A stretch of DNA of 64,000 nt from Spisula solida (Eukaryota; Mollusca; Bivalvia; Venerida; Mactridae): the NCBI GenBank assembly GCA_947247005.1, contig OX365955.1, positions 34,451,822 to 34,515,821 on the forward strand. The letters are read 5' to 3'. Positions 1-11,021 of the stretch are shown here, in pieces (position 1 is the stretch's first letter; every line of letters starts with the position of its first letter). Made by a program: the position numbers and the translations under genes. The notes below the pieces were generated by a model. The model did no database searches. It was not told the origin of the DNA and was given only the letters and a program-made list of their open reading frames with translations.

Positions 1-1015
1 GCAATATTTTAATAAAGTATATTTAAAAAAACATGCATAAAGACACAAAATGATATTAATATTACAGTTATATTACGCAAATAAAATGTCACATTCAAAA
101 TAACAATTTTTGAATGGCAAACTAAATTTCATTTTTGGGATTAAATTATTACCCCACCAATCTTAATACAAATTATGCTTCAAAATCCCGCCACCACACC
201 ACAGTAGAGTGAATGTGATATCGTAAGATCTGTATGACTACCATTAGAACTATTCGGGATAGTTATTTGGCCAAAAATACAACAAGAATATTAACTTAAA
301 TAAACGATATGACAGATTTTATCGATTTTTCGTCATTGTTTCGCCATAAAAGCATGATTTTCAAATATTCAATTTAAAAACATCATGATTTGAGCTTGAT
401 CTGTGTATTTCAACATGTTTCCTATAAAAAGAACACATAAAACATGTTATAAGACAGAATTGTACTTATATGTATATTATGTCACAGGGGTGAAATTTTA
501 AAAAATGGCGGCCATCTTGGCGGCCATCTTGGATTTCTCAGCGTTGTGACAGCAGATTTTTGTAAGAAATAGATTTTCGTAAACTGGACACTATATGCTT
601 TCAATTCATACCAATTATAGATTTGGACAAGAATTGTAAATAAATGGCCCTCAGCGCTTGGACTAATGTTTCTGATGTAATTTTAGGAGTGTTTATCGAG
701 GTGTCTCCGAGGGCGAGTTTTGTTCTCTCTCTAGTGTCAGTTCTGGACGAGTTTTGATTTGCCTCTTCAATCTTTACCAAACGATCTGCATGATATTAAG
801 GTCCGGGCTCTTAGATAGCTACGCCATAGAATGAAACCGATTTCTGGCCTTATATAAATTCAAAACCCGGGCTCTATCTATAGAGGTGTACGCCTTGGTA
901 TAAAACGCTTTCTGATGAAATTTATGTACAACAACTGACCAGAGGTTATCTTCTAGTATTTTAATTTAACCTTTGGTATTTATGTTTGAATCTACCTAAG
1001 CTTATGTGCCGATGG
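1..1015. other. AT-rich non-coding stretch
   Basis: No coding region or RNA gene is visible. The only distinct structure is at about 504-533, where GGCGGCCATCTT occurs twice in direct repeat after AAAATGGC. Read on the minus strand this gives AAGATGGCCGCC blocks that resemble YY1-type sites. There is no other promoter evidence. Confidence 0.6.
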
Positions 1016-1273
1016 AGTCTGTTTTCTGTTTTCTCTACCGGTAATTATCCTCAAACGATGTGGACCGTCATGCTCAGCGAAATTCTACTTGAACGCCTTT
1101 GTCTGGAGATTCTCTGTTTTGTCACATCGCCTAAAACTATTTAAAATACCTGACAGTGTAGTTGTAGGCATGCCTATCCTTTGTGATATATCTGTCTGTG
1201 ATATTCCTGGGTAGAATAGCCAAACTATGACTTCTTTTATATCAGGTGTAAGTAATTTACTCCTCTCTACCAT
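1016..1273 (-). pseudogene. Tc1-like transposase N-terminal fragment
   Basis: A 62-residue open frame (1273 down to 1085) starts MVERSKLLTPDIKEVIVWLF and continues with SQTDISQRIGMPTTTLSGIL. This is the paired-type helix-turn-helix of Tc1/mariner transposases, which binds the element's terminal repeats. The family normally runs about 340 residues with a DDE catalytic core; here the frame ends after one HTH. Just past the stop, in another frame, GPHRLR (about 1040-1060) resembles the GRPRKL-type linker that follows in intact proteins, so a frameshift is likely. No catalytic domain or terminal inverted repeats were found nearby. Assignment rests on motif resemblance only. Confidence 0.6.
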
Positions 1274-2180
1274 GTTTGTTTACCTCGAAATGAAAGTATA
1301 TTCCACATGCTTGTTTTGACATTTATTGCGTCATGACCTAGACAAATATTTTAATCGTCTAAGGGACACAATCCCTACACTTTTTAGAGAATGGGACGTC
1401 TTTTAGTTGTCCCCATAATACCAATTAACCGTCACCCTGAAACGTCATGATGTCACTTGTGGCACGGCGCTGTAGGTAGACATAAGTTATTTGATAGTTG
1501 GATTATTGATAAAGGGTATGGCTTATAGAAGTTTATTATTTACTGCAATACAGTCCAGTGCACTTATAATCTTATTACAGTGTGACTGTGATCAAAGGAG
1601 CACAGGAATTTGACATTCCATCCACAAAATATCATAACATTCAATCCATTCAAATCACTCTTTGCATTGCAATCAAATACAGCCTCTGTCGCCAGTAATC
1701 AACAAAATGTATGTCCCCGCTATAAGCGGTACTGTAGATCACACGGATGACATCAATAAAAAACACCCGACACAGAAAATCAGGAGACTGGTCTACATTA
1801 CTTAAATATTTTTTTATGCACATTGGAATTTGATTATTTATTAAACACACCAACATATTGATTATGATCATACGAACGTGTACAGAAGATGAAATGCTAA
1901 AGTGTATGGAAAATTGCATTACACCGTGTATATGTAAATATACAAAAATGTATGTATTAACCCATTACATGATTTATTTGTTACAATAAAGGGTGTTTCT
2001 TTCATAACAGGTCATTCCCGATTTGCACAAATACTATACATAAATAGCGATTTGAGCGGCATAATTACGCGTGCGAGTGTCTGCTTATTCGGACAATGTT
2101 TGGCTCTGCTTTAATAACTGTTTTAAGTAGGCCCATAATTATGTTTCATAATATTTTCGAAACATTGACTTAAAGCGAAA
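1274..2180. other. non-coding, nothing recognised
   Basis: AT-rich sequence. The open frame at 1650-1919 on the minus strand has no recognisable domain and unremarkable composition, and is treated as chance. Confidence 0.5.
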
Positions 2181-2285
2181 TATTTAACAGAATTGTATCA
2201 AGAGCATCACACGACTATTTAACAGAATTGTATCAAGAGCATCACACGACTATTTAACAGAATTGTATCAAGAGCATCACACGAC
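2181..2285. repeat. 35-bp tandem repeat, 3 copies
   Basis: Three identical 35-bp units beginning TATTTAACAGAATTGTATCA start at 2181, 2216 and 2251. Perfect identity implies recent expansion. Confidence 0.97.
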
Positions 2286-2341
2286 ATCTCCGTATTAGAC
2301 GCCATTTTCATGAAAGCTTGACTTCTGTAGTAACAACGAAT

Positions 2342-2353
2342 GGGGGGGGGGGG
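2342..2353 (+). repeat. poly-G run
   Basis: Twelve consecutive G residues, just outside the inverted-repeat element that starts at 2391. Confidence 0.95.
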
Positions 2354-2390
2354 CGTGGCTGCGATGCGTCTGCAGAAAGGTCAATTATAT

Positions 2391-2637
2391 ACATGTATAA
2401 TAGACAGGAGTGCAATTTTGAAGTAAATCACAAATATTTCTTTTCAAATCAAGCAGATACATGTAGATTGTCAATCAGATGCGAAACTTTAATTGCTCTT
2501 TATCAAATAAGCCAACATGATCGCTTTTGTCTATTATTTTGTTTGCCCTGGTTACAGGGTTTTGGGCCGGGGTGGGTTTGGACCCGGGGTGCGTTTGGAC
2601 CGGGGTAGCGTTGCACTCCTGTCTTTTATATACATGT
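2391..2637. mobile_element. small inverted-repeat element (MITE-like)
   Basis: Arms at 2391-2415 and 2611-2637 are inverted copies with a 2-nt length difference; shared core AGACAGGAGTGCAA. The right interior (about 2565-2607) is G-rich, with short repeats around GGGTTTGGACC. No ORF encodes a transposase. Target duplications were not resolved. Confidence 0.55.
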
Positions 2638-3317
2638 TTATCACATGTTTGACTTCGCGGCAACGTAATAAAGCCATTATTTATTTTTGATAATACACTA
2701 GTCAGGGTGACGAATCAACGGGGTTTACGCACGGATACTGAAAGGAGCTAAGTCGTCGGTAATACCTGTTTTTTGCCAATATCTTTAATTGTTCGTACAC
2801 GATTCTTAATATTTCGCAGTGCATAAAAGACATATAAGCTTTCTGCTTCTAACCATGTTCAAACTTAAAGGATTCTCTTCCTAATTTGGACGCAATCGTT
2901 GGCCAAAATTGACGAGTAAAGAAACTGATGTAAACAATCGTGCTGCATGCGACGTGAAATTGCATTTTCCATTTCAGTTTACCGTAAAATGTTGTATTTA
3001 GTAGGTTAAATGTGTGTCAAACCATTCGAATACGTTCATGTATTATATGACTATCTTTATTTATCATAAATTGACGTTTCTGCATGATTAAAGTGACATT
3101 TGGAGAAATGCTGTTGTAAACGTGAATTTAGAGATTGCTGTTGTAAACGTGACAATTTTTCTTTGGATACCTTCAAAACACAAAAGGTTACCACGAGCTT
3201 TATACTAGCAAGTAATCCATAATAATGCATTTACTTACTAACATATCAATTATTTTGCAGATAGTATGTCATGGAAAAGCGACGAAGATCATGTTTGTCT
3301 TTGCGTCGGATGTGGAG
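2638..3317. other. non-coding, nothing recognised
   Basis: No ORF, RNA gene or repeat found. Short similar phrases (GCTGTTGTAAACGTGA twice around 3109-3150) form a minor local duplication. Confidence 0.5.
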
Positions 3318-3321
3318 GGTG

Positions 3322-4119
3322 TGTTATGCACGGTTTTCCGGCATTCACTGTTGTTGGAATAAAGTAGAACTAACGACTGTTCGGATTTCCAAACTTTGTA
3401 TTTTGCGCGTGAGAATTCTCACAAGTCCACAATCAACCATAGTATAAGAACAAGATATAGTCAGTGTTGGTAAAATCCAAACAAATATAATTTTAACTGC
3501 GTAATTGAATTCTAATTGAATACCATTGATACGTTCAGCTTGGAGAGCCAAGTTCGAATACCTCCAAAATCTCTACAGAACGTCGACTACAGTGTGTGTG
3601 TCTTCTGTTTTAGCCAATCAAATAATTTCATACAGTTTATGCAAGTTATCATCAACCAATCATAAATGTGGGCGTAAACTTTCGGACATCTGCTTTACCT
3701 AAACAGACCGCGTTCCTATGTGACGTAAGATCTGTACTTAATCGATTAGTTAATTCGGAATATACAATAATCGTGTCATCAGTCATATCTATATTACATA
3801 TAAGTATCTAATAAAATTGCCAGATACAACTTAGTACCCTGATAATCTAATCGTTAAGCCTGCAGAAGTGAAATTTGCATAATTGTAAAGTCTGTAAAAG
3901 GTGATAAAAATATTTCAAGTAGAATTATCAGATGTTGTCAGCGTGATACTTTATCTGTTTCTATCCTTCTTTGTTTCATACATTACTGTTCATTTCCTAT
4001 TTTCTTTCTCTTTCTAATTTGTACAAAATATCAATTTAAAGAATACAAAACACTAAATATATTTACAAAATGTCCTCAAAAACTTACACACAAAAATGGC
4101 CTGAAAATGCCGCATTACA
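3322..4119 (-). repeat. 3' LTR of the minus-strand LTR element
   Basis: 798 bp, TG...CA ends, 797/798 identical to the copy at 5884-6681. Small ORFs inside it (for example 3345-3551) recur in the other LTR and are by-products of the repeat. Confidence 0.95.
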
Positions 4120-4133
4120 CTTACTCCCTCTCC
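4120..4133 (-). promoter_or_regulatory. polypurine tract
   Basis: On the minus strand, GGAGAGGGAGTAAG directly abuts the 3' LTR start. It is purine except for one T. This is the expected position and composition for the plus-strand primer of an LTR element. Confidence 0.75.
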
Positions 4134-4821
4134 TAATTAACTTCATTCCTATGAAGTTGCATAAATACGCTTAAAGACTTAAGTAATATTCTCTAATGGA
4201 ATTTATTACCTTATATGTCTATTTTCTGCAAGTATTTTATGTCAATTCTACAGTTCTATAATAAAAATATCCCCAATAAGCTGAAAACTATGTTTCAATC
4301 TGGCATATATGCAGCAAACAACAAATTAAATGTTTTATACATCAACCTCTGTATAACAATCATCTCTTTTAAGCAACAACTGCAAAATGTATACATACAA
4401 AAGTAAGATTTCAATATCAAATATACAACATATAACTTTTACAAACAGAGTTCAGTATTCATCCTATTTACTTGTCTCCAATGGACACTTGCGTAAAACA
4501 ACCAGTATTCATATTTTCAAATATGAAGAATTGTAAATATGAGTTCATAAGTCAAATGTATGGTAGATCTCTATACTGTCCTTTCTATAATTTGTTTAAT
4601 ATAAATATCACAATATAACTTCGCAAAATAATGTCACATGTAAATCGTTCAGTATTCTGTTGCACAAAATGTTCATTTATCAATTTGTAGGTAACATTTC
4701 ATCATTCATGTACATTCTAAAATTGACTAAATTATTGATGGGTACTTTAAATTATTTGAAATTAATATTTACCATTCAATACACACAATTTACATAATTA
4801 TCCAAAATGTTTCTGATAAAA
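4134..4821. other. AT-rich interior of the LTR element
   Basis: Lies between the ORF stop and the polypurine tract. No remnant of pol motifs was found in any frame; it may be the scar of a lost pol region or a 3' untranslated region. Confidence 0.5.
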
Positions 4822-5766
4822 TCATTGTCTGTTTACACAGTCAATGAAAGAGCCTGCCTCGAAAGATGTCACATTATCATCACAGACGGCTGCAAAATGA
4901 TTAGTTTTTCCACATATCTCACATTTGTTGTTTTTCGCAAAACAGTTTTGGAAACGGTGATAAACATCACTGCCGCATTTTCTGCAATTAAATTCCCGGC
5001 ATGGTCTCGGCGGCCTGTCATTGTTGCCCTTGTACATCTGGCTTACAGTGTTAATCAGTTCTATTTTTGCGGATTGGTATTGCTTTCGTAGTTGAAGTGA
5101 AAAATTAGATAATTTTTCACAAAATTTATTGTATTCATCGATGAATTCATCATCACGTTTTGACTTTGTGGTCATCTCCATTATTTGCTTATTTAATTGA
5201 GCAAATTCTATCTTATTTTGTCGCATGTTGGACACCAAAACGTTGTTTTCTTCGACCAAACGTGCATTCTTACATTCCAAATCACCAATCCGGTCTGAGT
5301 ATGATTCTAACTGTGATTTGAGTTTTGAACTATCATAGTCAATTCTGTTCTTGTCTTGTTCTATTGCTTGGCGACGACGTTGTTCATTATGTACTTGTTG
5401 TTTTAGTTCACCGACCTTCAATTCAAGTTTGGTATTTTGCGTCTGTGCATTTGAGTGTAAATTAGCTATATAGTGCATACGTTCTTTGTAGTTGTCTTTC
5501 ATTGCTTGGTGTTTGTCAAGACACGTGGGGAGTTCATCATTGTCGATGTTGTGGAATGGAAGCGACTCCGCGGTCTTTCGTCTGATGAAATTTGTCATGC
5601 GCTCTTGGTCCCGTTGTTTTGTTCTCACCGATTTTTCTGTTCTCACGGTGCACATACGAGCAAAATGCCCAATTCTGTTACAACGATTGCATTTTGCATT
5701 CCATGCGTGACACTGTCCAAAATGATTATGTCCACACCTATTACACTGTAAATTTTGTCCAACCAT
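4822..5766 (-). CDS. gag-like zinc-knuckle/coiled-coil protein (314 aa)
   Basis: Intact ORF and sole gene of the LTR element. Residues about 9-40 hold two zinc knuckles: an atypical CX2CX3HX3C, then a canonical CX2CX4HX4C ending GHFARMC. Residues about 90-240 are rich in E, K, Q, R and L in heptad-like spacing and should form a coiled coil. Residues about 263-296 hold a second pair, a CX2CX5HX4C and a canonical CX2CX4HX4C (CEICGKTNHFAAVC). Knuckles of this kind are typical of retroelement nucleocapsid domains and bind single-stranded nucleic acid; the CGKTNHF form resembles Gag of invertebrate Ty3/BEL elements (from memory). No capsid-like region or protease was recognised. Knuckles at both ends with a coil between is unusual for Gag. 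A captured host CCHC protein is the alternative. Confidence 0.85.
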   Translation of the reverse strand: MVGQNLQCNRCGHNHFGQCHAWNAKCNRCNRIGHFARMCTVRTEKSVRTKQRDQERMTNFIRRKTAESLPFHNIDNDELPTCLDKHQAMKDNYKERMHYIANLHSNAQTQNTKLELKVGELKQQVHNEQRRRQAIEQDKNRIDYDSSKLKSQLESYSDRIGDLECKNARLVEENNVLVSNMRQNKIEFAQLNKQIMEMTTKSKRDDEFIDEYNKFCEKLSNFSLQLRKQYQSAKIELINTVSQMYKGNNDRPPRPCREFNCRKCGSDVYHRFQNCFAKNNKCEICGKTNHFAAVCDDNVTSFEAGSFIDCVNRQ

Positions 5767-5863
5767 ATTTCTGTTGAATATAAACGCTTCTTCTGTATGG
5801 GAAATTATTCTCTAGTGAATAACACTCGCTAAGCTGTGAAAGTCCCGAATGAATATATCGGTA

Positions 5864-5881
5864 CCCGGTTTCTGTCCACCA
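5864..5881 (-). promoter_or_regulatory. primer-binding site
   Basis: On the minus strand, two bases after the 5' LTR, TGGTGGACAGAAACCGGG begins with the TGG that pairs with a tRNA CCA end. The 2-nt spacer matches the TRIM element at 12026-12770. The primer tRNA was not identified. Confidence 0.72.
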
Positions 5882-5883
5882 TA

Positions 5884-6681
5884 TGTTATGCACGGTTTTC
5901 CGGCATTCACTGTTGTTGGAATAAAGTAGAACTAACGACTGTTCGGATTTCCAAACTTTGTATTTTGCGCGTGAGAATTCTCACAAGTCCACAATCAACC
6001 ATAGTATAAGAACAAGATATAGTCAGTGTTGGTAAAATCCAAACAAATATAATTTTAACTGCGTAATTGAATTCTAATGGAATACCATTGATACGTTCAG
6101 CTTGGAGAGCCAAGTTCGAATACCTCCAAAATCTCTACAGAACGTCGACTACAGTGTGTGTGTCTTCTGTTTTAGCCAATCAAATAATTTCATACAGTTT
6201 ATGCAAGTTATCATCAACCAATCATAAATGTGGGCGTAAACTTTCGGACATCTGCTTTACCTAAACAGACCGCGTTCCTATGTGACGTAAGATCTGTACT
6301 TAATCGATTAGTTAATTCGGAATATACAATAATCGTGTCATCAGTCATATCTATATTACATATAAGTATCTAATAAAATTGCCAGATACAACTTAGTACC
6401 CTGATAATCTAATCGTTAAGCCTGCAGAAGTGAAATTTGCATAATTGTAAAGTCTGTAAAAGGTGATAAAAATATTTCAAGTAGAATTATCAGATGTTGT
6501 CAGCGTGATACTTTATCTGTTTCTATCCTTCTTTGTTTCATACATTACTGTTCATTTCCTATTTTCTTTCTCTTTCTAATTTGTACAAAATATCAATTTA
6601 AAGAATACAAAACACTAAATATATTTACAAAATGTCCTCAAAAACTTACACACAAAAATGGCCTGAAAATGCCGCATTACA
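5884..6681 (-). repeat. 5' LTR of the minus-strand LTR element
   Basis: 798 bp, pair of 3322-4119. It would carry the element's promoter on the minus strand; no clear TATA box or AATAAA was picked out. Confidence 0.95.
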
Positions 6682-6842
6682 GGTGTTTACAGTCATTCTA
6701 ATTAAGAACGTTTGGTTGACACCATGGATGAAGTCACGAGCCGGTTAAATGGAAGTAATAATCTACACCCGTTATGACGATTTCTTAATCACCAATAAAT
6801 CCTACTTTAATATATCCACCAGTGTGGAGTTATTTCACTTAA

Positions 6843-7218
6843 TTAAACAGCACGAAGTGTGAACACACAGAAACAGAAGGTGCTTATGAAAATATTAAAT
6901 ATCGAATTGAACAAATCTTAGACAGCAACAATCAACATTATACTGTCGATAGCTGTTTCAGTCATCTCACTGGTGCAAAAGATCTTAGTTTTCTGTGTTT
7001 GTTCTTCTCATGTATTGACAGAAACCATGAAAAATGTGTACAATGAAGGAAAAGAAGGAAAGCACAATGAAGCTTGGAAACAACTAGCAAAACCAAACAT
7101 GACAAATGTGTCTATTGATATGATAGAGACTATACTTGAACCGATGTCAGTTCCTGTGGCAGTTGCACACTTCATTGAGACAGTTGAAAACCAGATGAGT
7201 GTTCATGGAGATGTACCC
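6843..7218 (+). CDS. possible exon(s) of an unrecognised gene
   Basis: Two overlapping frames have protein-like composition. Frame 1 (6843-7046) includes NIKYRIEQILDSNNQHYTVD. Frame 2 includes NMTNVSIDMIETILEPMSVP. A good 3' splice signal (pyrimidine-rich, then TATTGACAG) ends at 7021 and a fair donor, CCC/GTATGTGAG, lies at 7218/7219. A 197-nt internal exon at 7022-7218 is therefore possible. I do not recognise the protein. No flanking exons were found in the window, so this may be a chance frame or a decayed element. Treat as hypothetical. Confidence 0.3.
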
Positions 7219-7305
7219 GTATGTGAGGCTAACTTTTGTAGATAGTGATAAGCGGATAACAATGATGTTATTACGTGCAAAAGAAAGGGTAACAATGAGA
7301 TTGCC

Positions 7306-7380
7306 CCTTACAAATCGGTTCACAGCCGGATTGCCGGGATACAAATCCAGCGCACTAACCACTGCAGCAGCTAATAGATT
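7306..7380 (-). repeat. tRNA-like SINE head fragment
   Basis: On the minus strand GCAGTGGTTAGTGCGCTGGA resembles a pol III A box region and TTTGTATCCCGG a degraded T-arm/B box. It is probably a fragment of a tRNA-derived SINE. Confidence 0.3.
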
Positions 7381-8329
7381 ACAGACTGCTGTTTTGTATA
7401 TGCCAAGTGTCACAGTAAAATCTCACTAATAAGACCACCATTGGTACGTTGAAAATGCACTTATTATAGATTTGGTCTTAATATTAGAAGTACACAACCG
7501 TGAAATCGTGGAAAGTAACCTACAAAATTATGGTCTAGGTTTTGAGATGGCCTTTAAGTGACGTTTTACTGTTCATCTTTGTTTATGAGATATATAAATA
7601 TGACACTTGTTTATGTATTTGAATAGCTTTTTAATGACAAACATATTATTTATACAGTAAAAGTTACATATACGTAATCAGTATTTGCGATACATGTAAT
7701 AGCAATAAAGATTTAATGTTTTTTCGCCATAGAGCTCTAAACTCACAAATGCCTTTTGTGAGCGGTCTCCTTCACCAGTGGTGTTTGCACATTGACTATA
7801 CTGTTAAAGCTGTTGGAATACAACATAATGAAAAGGGTACATGTTGTAAACTTTCAAACATATTAATTCCAAGAAATTCCCTCGGGGCTATACTATTTCT
7901 GTTGATTGGATTTTACAACAGTTTTTATATTTCTTCAGATAAACGTTCATGCAGCACAGAGATGTATTAATCATGTTAAATTTAACCTAACATATAAGTC
8001 CAATGCTTGTAATATTCAGTCGCAGCTTCGTCAATTGATTAGCATGTTACTGTCCAGCCAGCTAGAATAATAGTCAAATGGTAGCATCCATTTTCACTAA
8101 CAGGTGCCTGCTAGGAATGCTCTTTTCAACAGCATCTGTAATAATAATTAATATTATAAAATATGCCTGTCCATATATCATGATCTAATGATCAAGACGT
8201 AACAACATGGTGAATGGTTAATAGTTTTGGTTATTGGATTTACATTTATTGCTAATGATTGATTATGTCGTGTGCCCTATCCCTCAAATAATATCAAAAA
8301 GACAGCTCCAATCCGTCATTTTATAAATA
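7381..8329. other. non-coding, nothing recognised
   Basis: The plus-strand frame at 7716-7970 has no known motif and no supporting splice or promoter context. Confidence 0.5.
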
Positions 8330-8735
8330 AACAAGAGCCAAAATGTCATAAAATACGCCCGCTTGGGGAATAGTGAATGAAAATAAAATAATCCAACTTG
8401 GCCTATTTCACATTGTTTTGGTAATTAATAGGCCATCCCACAAGAAGGCCTTGGATGATTTGGACTATACTTGAACTTGGTCTAGATATTATGCTTATAA
8501 ACAATGTCAACACGTTTGAAGATGACCAGATGAAAACTGTTTGTATGAGAGTACAGACACGGCCAATTTCACATTTTTTAGTAATTGAAAAACCATTATC
8601 CAAGAAGGACTGGGCTGATTTAGCATGTACTTGACATTGACCTAGATATTATGCCCATAAACATTGTCACTCAGTTTGAAGACGATCGGATGAAAACCAT
8701 TTTCGTTAGGAGTACAGACAAATAACAGGAACTGA
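8330..8735 (+). mobile_element. pearl/HINE-like fragment with two ~161-bp core repeats
   Basis: Begins AACAAGAGCCAAAATG, the AACAAGAG-type start shared with the other HINE-like elements here. Two core repeats follow (about 8400 and 8561), each with CCAATTTCACATT-like starts, a TTGACCTAGATATTATGC-type middle and GAGTACAGACA ends. The 3' hairpin is missing. Confidence 0.55.
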
Positions 8736-8825
8736 AAAATATGTCACTGAAATTTTATGATCATGAAACTGTTTTTTTCTTGAAATTACTACTTCCTTCC
8801 GGGAAATTAATCAATACATTGTATA

Positions 8826-9381
8826 TCCTTTCCGCTACCATAGCGTACTAATGCAGACTCGCCGGGATGGCCATTTCGGCCTTCCGTAGTTTTCGACCTA
8901 AATGCCTAAATTCGGGAATTCAGGGTCGTGCACAGGTTTTTGGGCCCGCTAGACCCCTTTAAAGAGGGCTTTGAACGTAGATTTTACAAAACTGAAATTA
9001 CTGATCCTACCCGCCATTGCGGTACGATTCCCTGTGGTATTGCATTAACATTTAGCGCCAAAAAGTTTTTATTTTTCTATAGCAGGAATATAAGGCTAGA
9101 CAAAGGGGTCAGGACCTATGCCCTAAAGGGGCCAAAAAGTAGGCCTGCCAAGCTAAAAAAAAAAAAGTTTTTCGCGCAAGGGTCACCGTCACATCGTCAT
9201 TTCCGGTGACCTTTAGTCGAAATATTGACAATTTTTTCTACTTTCGGTTTGAGGTGGGTGTGTAGCATCCGGATGTATCGAGTTTTTATTAGTGCTGTAA
9301 GTCAATAGTGTCTCAGGGACGGGGTATAGGGACCATATGAATTTCTCATAACCCCCCAAAAAATCGTGGTAGCGGAAAGGA
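8826..9381. mobile_element. 556-bp MITE with 15-bp TIRs and TA duplication
   Basis: TCCTTTCCGCTACCA at 8826-8840 is perfectly inverted at 9367-9381, and TA lies outside both ends (8824-8825, 9382-9383). The 18-bp inverted match includes these. TA insertion suggests the Tc1/mariner or pogo group. Frames inside (8928-9209 and, across the right end, 9213-9440) lack transposase motifs. Confidence 0.72.
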
Positions 9382-9384
9382 TAT

Positions 9385-9877
9385 GAATTGGCTTGAACAC
9401 ACATAAAGGATATGTTACAGTGCCTTATAACTGCAAACAAAATAATTAGTTGAACCGTAATGGTTTACACGTTGCAAACAGCATCTTACTTTAATCAGGT
9501 TTACGACAGCAAAACTTGAAATGTTCACAAAGTTTCCATTTTATAACATACATGTATTTAATGTTATTCAAACACTTTTGGCATACAAAATATACTTTGG
9601 ACTTCACGATCTGCTTACAAAATCAACTCAATTGCGATGAAATGTTAAAAAATCATAAATGCACGTTGCGTGCAGCATACAGTCTACGGCGAATTATCAA
9701 CATGTCATATTTTGGCCAAGGATAGCGTGTTTATTAAATAGAGTTTTGTGGAATATTTAATATTGGCATGACGAGCAGCGTAAGCTGTCTTTTATGCGCT
9801 TCGAGAAAATGAAAAACGAGATCATTTAGAAGGTTTATTTGCAAAAAACGTCACTTACCGAGCTTGGCATAGCCTCG
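9385..9877. other. non-coding, nothing recognised
   Basis: No convincing gene or repeat. Confidence 0.5.
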
Positions 9878-9945
9878 CATTTTAGTATTTTATTTAACTC
9901 GTTTAATAAATTCAATATGGAAAGACACTCATGTAATATCCTCTA
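9878..9945. repeat. copy of the 55.4-kb palindrome family
   Basis: TTTAATAAATTCAATATGGA and the following AAGACACTCATGTAATATCC match the reverse complement of about 55440-55490. A second copy of that family therefore lies here. Confidence 0.6.
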
Positions 9946-9949
9946 TATA

Positions 9950-11021
9950 CAGTACAACCTCTCCAGAGCGACCTCTGTAGAGCAACAACTTCTCAAAAAC
10001 AAGAGGGTCCATGGGGCCCTAGGTCGCTCACCTGTGCATATTGATCCAGTAGTTTAAAAGTTTTTCTTTTGGGTTGGCATGGCAACCAGAGTTCTGCATG
10101 GATTATAATTCTTTAAGCTATTTTTAAAAAGGATAACCCAAGGAACATTGTTACCCATTTAACATGAAGTCCAACCAATACTTTAAGAGAAGAAGATTTT
10201 AAAAGATTTTACTATAGATATATAGGGGAAAACAGCGCCCCACACACTGGAGGCCATGTTTTATGACAAATCACAATAAAAATGTCAATTTTGTAAGAGG
10301 GTCACCCAACAACTATTTCTGTAAAATTATTTTGAAATCTGGCCAGCAGTTGATTTTTTATGATTTTTTTAAAGATCTTATTATTGGTTACCATGGCAAC
10401 AAGAGTTCTGCATGGATTATATTTTTTAAGAAAGGACCAACCAAGGAACATTTTTACCAATTTATAGTGAAATCCAATCAGCACTTTTAGAGGAGAAGAT
10501 TTTAAACGATTTTACTATAGATATATAGGGGAAAACAGCGCCCCTACCACTGGCGGCCATGTTTTTTGACGAATCACGATAAAAATGTCAATTTTGTAAG
10601 AGGGTCACCCCACAACTATTTCTGTAAAATTATTTTGAAATCAGGTTAGTGGTTGATTTTTTATGATAAAAGATTTTCCTATTGGTTGAGTTATTTATAG
10701 ATTACAATTCTTTTAGCTATTTTTAGAAAGGACCACCGAAGGAACATTCCTGTGAAGTTTGGTTGAAATTGGTCAAGGGGTTTAGGAGGAGAAGTCGTTT
10801 GAATGAATTGTTGACGGACGCACGCACACACGGACTGACGATGGACGAAGAGTGATCACAATAGCTCACCTTGTCACTATGTGACAGGTGAGCTAACAAC
10901 ACCTTCAGAATTTTCTCAAGCTGATATTTACTATAATTTTAACCTCTGTAGAGCAACAACCTCTGTACAATGGCCAACATTTGCAGCTCCCAAAGGGTGT
11001 TGCTCTATCAAGGTTGTACTG
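9950..11021. mobile_element. pogo/Tigger-like MITE interrupted by a HINE
   Basis: Ends CAGTACAACCT and AGGTTGTACTG are inverted, with TA outside both (9948-9949, 11022-11023). The subterminal motif CTCTGTAGAGCAACA occurs on both sides of the insertion. A CAGTA...-type end with TA duplication is characteristic of pogo/Tigger elements. The MITE proper is only about 170 bp; 9999-10896 is a nested HINE. A related copy is at 59334. Confidence 0.72.
9999..10896 (+). mobile_element. pearl/HINE-like element nested in a MITE
   Basis: Starts AACAAGAGGGTCC...GGTCGCTCACCTG and ends with a GACGGACG-type microsatellite, GAGTGATCACAATAGCTCAC and a terminal hairpin AGCTCACC...TGACAGGTGAGCT. The core is a different monomer of about 313 bp (starts about 10072 and 10385, both with GGCAACNAGAGTTCTGCATGG-like phrases). 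No ORF. Confidence 0.75.

Larger units (their letters stand above)
3322..6681 (-). mobile_element. non-autonomous LTR retrotransposon, zinc-knuckle ORF only
   Basis: Direct repeats of 798 bp at 3322-4119 and 5884-6681 start TG and end CA and differ at a single base (3517 T, 6079 G). The same 4 bp, GGTG, lies outside both ends (3318-3321, 6682-6685), as a target-site duplication. On the minus strand a primer-binding site follows the 5' LTR and a polypurine tract precedes the 3' LTR, so the element reads right to left. The 1764-bp interior holds one ORF (4822-5766) and about 700 bp of AT-rich sequence; protease, RT, RNase H and integrase are absent, so mobilisation would need another element's enzymes. 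Near-identical LTRs indicate a very recent insertion. Confidence 0.94.

Noticed and set aside
1428..2714. Inverted CGTCACCCTGA / TCAGGGTGACG pair as transposon ends
   Set aside because: Only 11 bp over 1.3 kb, no target duplication and no supporting interior.
3345..3551. 68-aa minus-strand frame, present again at 5907-6113
   Set aside because: The repetition is due to the two LTRs. No domain, and located where the element's control region should be.
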